Positions 59,192 to 64,000 of a stretch of DNA of 64,000 nucleotides are shown in pieces (positions within the stretch are counted from its first letter, which is position 1; every line of letters starts with the position of its first letter). The DNA is from Amyloporia xantha (taxonomy: Eukaryota; Basidiomycota; Agaricomycetes; Polyporales; Adustoporiaceae), in contig JAYKKR010000052.1 of the NCBI GenBank assembly GCA_036971615.1, forward strand, positions 62,001-126,000, read 5' to 3'. The position numbers were made by a program, and so were the translations under genes. Below the pieces are notes generated by a model. That model was given only the letters and a program-made list of their open reading frames with translations, ran no database searches and was not told where the DNA came from.

Positions 59192-62100
59192 GTGGCAAAT
59201 GCTTTCTGTTCCACATCTCTCACTCGACCATTGCTTCTACCATACATCATGTTATTGCAATCGTCAAAAACTCACACCTTGGTGGCCCTGCTGTGGCTAT
59301 GCTTTCTTCTGGAATTATTGCCTATGCTCCTTATGGAGTCTGTCGCAATATCTGGGTATTACTACGAGAAAAATGCAGTGCGTACCCACTCATTATCAGC
59401 CGATAACCATGCTGTCTCTTTATGTGATCTAGATATCACAGCATCACATACAAATGGAGTGTTGGCGGGCACTCTTGAAATAAATACCGTGTCGTTTGAC
59501 GACAAAGTGTTGGCGGGCACTTTCATATACAAATCCGTGTCGCTTGGCGACAGAGCGTTCACCAGCGTTCTCATATATTATATGGAGTCACACAATACAA
59601 ATAACAAATGCTATGTCATCAAACCATGTCCAGATTCATGCTCACTCAAACTGGTGTATAAGCTTCATTTGATTCTGTTTATGCCCATTTTTGATATCAA
59701 AGCCCAGGTAAAAAGTGTATCCCTCTACTGTATGCGCAATCACATCAGGAGACATGACTTCAGAGTGTATTCAGCAAGCATTCTGATATATAAGAGCATG
59801 TCAGCTGGGTTAATTTCTGGTAATGTTGGCAAACATTCTCAATGTAAATGCTATCAAGTCAAGTTTTCACATTTAGATACATCCTTAGTGGGTGGAGGGT
59901 TGGCTGCCAAGAAAAGCCGGTATTGGTCCTTCCAAGATCTGCAACAATTTGTATGTTTTGGTACACCATCTGTAAATTCTGATGGTAAATACCAATTTGC
60001 AGATTATGTTCTCCTTGATAAAGATAGATACCATGAAGACGATGATATTATATTGGCAGATGTGCCATTGAAAACACTGGCAAGCCGTCTATCCGGTGCT
60101 TCTTTGAAAAAGGTACTTGGTCTGCATAGCATATCAGTTCACTACAAACGCATGAAGGTGGATGAAATGGCACGTACATTGGGTGAACACAAATGTGTGT
60201 CTTGTCCTTCATTTGTATCACTATTTACACTGAAAACAGATCCCTTGACCAATGCACAGAAATGTCAATTATATCGGGACAAGTTGAGACAACAAGAACA
60301 CTCTGTCAAGCCAAAACAACAGCCTACTATCAAGAATGATCACATATGTGTTAAGAAGCAAACTGAAGAAGATGGTACAGACACTTCATTTAATATCTTT
60401 CCCCCAGAGGCACCATCTGCTCAACTTATCACTGATGTGGTCAATGGATTTCACTCAGACATGAATAAGAATAGGTTCATTGAACTGCCATGTGCTGTGT
60501 GCGCTCTTTTGACTCCAGTAACACAGCTTGCTTTATTGGATGAATGCAATATTGACTTGTCTCTATTGAAGTCCGACAACCAGCCAACCACTCGCAAGGA
60601 GCGATTTTCTGCTGATGATCCTATTGAACAGTGTGAGGGTCCCATTATATTACCCAATTGTAATCAGATATGTGCTGATTGCCTTGACTGTTTGCAAAAG
60701 AAAAAGATACCAGTGAATGCCCTTGCCAATGGTCTTTGGATTGGAGAGGTTCCATCTCAACTCTGTGATCTTACTTGGGTTGAAAAAATGCTTGTCGCTC
60801 GTGTCAAACACAACCACTGTATAGCAGAGGTCAAAGTCAGTGGCAGTTTCCGTATGCAGGCTAATGTCATCTGTCACTCAGTTCCAATGCCTGAGGTTTA
60901 TGCTGAACTTCCACCAAGCAGAGCACAGCTTGATGAAGTATTTGCATTCTTATACATTGGGCCTAACAGACCAACAGAGAAGGACCACAAGCGGACTCCC
61001 TTTCTGGTGAGACGTGACAAGGTTGCAAAGGCATTGGAATGGCTCAAACTGAATCATGAGGACTATGCAGATCTGTCCATCTCATACAAAAATCTCAATG
61101 AGTATCCAGAGGATGTGCCTCCAGTGATTATTGACTATCATCAGGCATACTGGGATCAAGATCCTGAAGCAACTGCAGTCAATGGACCTGGTGAAGGCAA
61201 GGGAACAACGGAGGGGCCTGTACCTTTTGCAGTGCAAGGTCTAACTGGTGATCAGTTGATGCATATGATGGCAGAGAATCCCAGAGCAGTCATTGCCAAG
61301 GCAATCCATCAATTCAAGACTGGAAAAGTGCTGGGCATAGGGCAGGCAAAGAACCCAGAGAGTCTTTATCATAACCCACAGCTCTATCCACAGATGTTTC
61401 CGTGGCTTTTTCCTTATGGCTTTGGTGGATTGAACAATATCAAAGGTGTGACTACCGTCTCTGAGACAAAGCGTAAGCAGCAGCTACTTATGTATCATGA
61501 CAAACGATTTCAACTTGACCGCTACTTTCCACTGGTTGCATTTAATCATGAGCAGATAAAGAACTCCACAACAGGTGGGTATTTACTTACCAACCGTAAG
61601 AACTTTGCTGACATTACTAACCGCATACTAAATGTCCCCATGACCACACTAGAAGATCTGATCAAGCGATTGAGCCAAGGACCTGTGAAGCCTGAGAGTG
61701 AAGAAGAGAAGGCATGTTTTACAATTATCAATGATCTAGACCATGTTGCTCACAAAGTTCAAGGCTCCTCCACAAACCGGAAACGAATGCGTAATGAAAT
61801 ATGGGCTCTGACGGCATCTCTGGGTGCTCCATCATGGTTTATAACATTTGCTCCTTCTGATGTATCCCATCCTCTTGCATTGTACTTTGCAGACACCCAA
61901 GAGATGTTCCACCCACACATTCTTCACCCTGATCTACGTAAAAGACTGATTGCCAACAATCCAGTTTCAGGTGCACGCTTCTTCAAAGTCATGGTTGAAT
62001 TGTTTCTTAAACATGTCTTAGGTGTTGGAGTTGATCACAGAGGGGTCTATGGTGATACTGCAGCCTACTACGGCACAGTAGAGCAACAAGGACGTCTCAC

Positions 62101-64000
62101 TCTTCACTTACACATGCTTATCTGGATCAAAAACTCACTTACACCCCAGGAGATTCGAGATCGTATCATGGATCCCAATTCAGACTTCCAGCAGCGAATG
62201 GTGGAGTACTTGGAGAGTGTGCATGTGGGTGAGTTTTTGAATGGTACAATGGTTGATGTGAGTGAAAAAGTAAAGAAGAAGGAAGAAGAAGACCCCTCAT
62301 ATGTTAATCCCACCATGATTATGTCTCGTCCAGCAGCCCCACCTTGTACCAAACATGGCAGTGATCATATGGTAGACTGTGAGTCTTGTATGCAACATGA
62401 CACATGGATAAAAGAGTATACAGATGAGGTCAACAATATTGTGTTTAGATCCAACATACATGGTCATAACGAGGGATGTGGGTTTGTCAAGACTGGAACA
62501 TGCAAGGCACGCTTTCCTCGTCAGACATTTCCCCACACCACTGTGGATCCTGAGACTGGAGCTCTCAATATGAAGAAAGGTGAGGCTTGGCTAAACACAT
62601 ATACTCCAGTACTCAGCTATCTTCTCCGATGCAACTCTGATGTAACCAGCCTGCTCTCTGGAACAGCCATCAAGTCAGTTATCTCCTATGTCACAGACTA
62701 TATTACAAAACTCCCCTGAAGACGCACACCATGTTTGATGCCATTCGAAGAGTGTTTGACAAAAACTCTGAAATGCTGCTGAGTGACAGCTCTGATCGTA
62801 AACAAAAGGCAAGATCCATACTTACCAAAATTGTCAACACACTTACAGCAAGCTCAGAGATTGGTGGACCCATGGCTGCCATGTATCTGCTGAACCACAA
62901 TGATCACTACACCAGTCACAAGTTTAGAATTTGCTTCTGGAGAACATATGTCAGTGCAGTTCGACATGCATGGGAAGATGACTTGTCAGAAGCACCAAAA
63001 GTGATATTTACTGATCCAGAAGGCCCTGATAAGGTGATGTTGGGCAATATCCAGGGCAAATTTGTGGCTCTTTCCTCCACTGATGACTATGTCTACAGAC
63101 CAACCAAGTATGAGCATATTTGCCTGTATGATTGGATAAGGCGAGCCAGAGTGGAGCCCATTAATCGAAAGACCCAAGAAAACAACTTGAACTCTAAATC
63201 ATTTGACACAGTGGAAAATTCCCTTGATGCTGAGAGTGGAGATTCAGATTTTGAGAATGACTATCATATAGATGAGGGATTAGGCATCTCTGCGGAGGAT
63301 GAGTTTGAGAACACAAGACTAAATAAAGTTGATGATAGCACAGTTGATGAGATACCAGATGGCCTACCCGAGCTGACTCCTATAAAAGAAGAGGAAGAAG
63401 AATCTGAGGATGAGCTGCTTCTGACCACTGCAAATGCAAAAACACTAGTCAGTGAGCAAAAGGCCCAGGCTGAGATGAATGAATTGCAGCCCGAACGATT
63501 CCTGAAAAACCATCCACGCTATGGATCTCGACAAGCCAGACTGGTCGCAGAAGAGGAGAGTCTTGTTCCTAACTTTATTGGTGGAGCTCTACCACGCAAA
63601 GATGCTGGAAACAGAGAAGAATACTGTCTGACCATGCTCACTCTCTTCAAACCATGGCGTTCTGGAGCAGACTTGAAGCAGGACAAAGATACTCTGTGGC
63701 ATGATGCATTTGAGAACCACAGTTTTACTGACAGACAGAGAGATGTCATGAAGTTTTTCCATCTTCGCTATGAGTGCAATGATGCCAGAGATGACTTTTC
63801 CAAAGCACGCAGAGCAGGCTTGGATGGCAATGCTCCATCCTTTGCAGCAGACATGAAGACACTTGATGAGCTAGATGACCAGCATTATGCAAATCAAGGA
63901 TTAGATGGCCTGAGTCCTGATGAAGACTTGATAGGGGAAGCCAGTGAGTGGGAACAACTGGGAAGCAGAGCTCAACTACGTCTGGCACATATGATGCAGG
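59192..64000 (+). pseudogene. Helitron Rep/helicase, right copy, frameshifted and cut by the window edge
   Basis: Nearly identical to the left copy over the first 1175 codons, including the HLH nuclease motif (near 62104). An A run at about 62707 is one base shorter, so the frame stops just after SYVTDYITK (reading LP, stop) before the helicase domain. The downstream sequence continues to match the left copy in the shifted frame to 64000. If this is a real mutation, it leaves a Rep-only protein. Confidence 0.85.

Larger units (their letters stand above)
45134..64000 (+). mobile_element. Giant element, right copy (runs off the window)
   Basis: Inverted repeat of 2374-24480 with the same gene order. 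It is incomplete: the Rep-helicase gene is cut by the window edge. Several genes carry one-base deletions relative to the left copy. Confidence 0.6.

Overview
The window looks like a repeat-rich nuclear region of a filamentous fungus, most likely a basidiomycete (Agaricomycetes). The reasons are very short, frequent spliceosomal introns (about 40-60 nt with GT(A/G)AGT donors, one GC-AG donor), a fungal-type Helitron replicase/helicase with DUF6570-like and ubiquitin-protease-like domains, and Ty1/copia and Ty3/gypsy (chromodomain) remnants. No host housekeeping gene, rRNA or tRNA was recognised. The species cannot be named from sequence alone.

The dominant structure is a giant inverted duplication. 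A unit of about 22 kb lies at 2374-24480 and again, inverted, at 45134-64000, where it runs off the window. The arms are nearly identical in order and sequence. Reading outward from the inner end, each carries: a sharply bounded terminal module; a four-exon RPA3/RPA14-like gene; a GC-rich array of nine double-hairpin units; a hairpin module; a long multi-exon gene with a candidate 2OG-Fe(II) dioxygenase domain (TET/JBP-like motif spacing) plus a large unknown C-terminal domain; a convergent unknown gene; a divergently transcribed unknown gene of more than 20 exons; and a huge intronless Helitron Rep/Pif1 helicase protein (2646 aa in the left arm) ending in a USP-like cysteine protease domain. 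An ssDNA-binding subunit, a rolling-circle replicase/helicase and a possible DNA-modifying dioxygenase together suggest a giant rolling-circle transposon with its own accessory genes. This is an inference.

The arms differ in informative ways: single-base deletions break different genes in each arm, an intronic minisatellite has four copies on the left and two on the right, and a 210-bp in-frame tandem duplication exists only on the right.

The 20-kb centre (24481-45133) is a nest of repeats: AT-rich 22-23 bp minisatellites, four copies of a ~0.9 kb AT-rich sequence with a conserved end, a third short copy of the terminal module, hairpin modules, a truncated third copy of the Rep-helicase gene, a gypsy integrase/chromodomain fragment interrupted by an LTR, and a 5'-truncated copia element with a stop codon and an RNase H deletion. 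The left edge (1-2373) holds another hairpin module, a TIR-bounded short AT element and a 140-bp tandem repeat.
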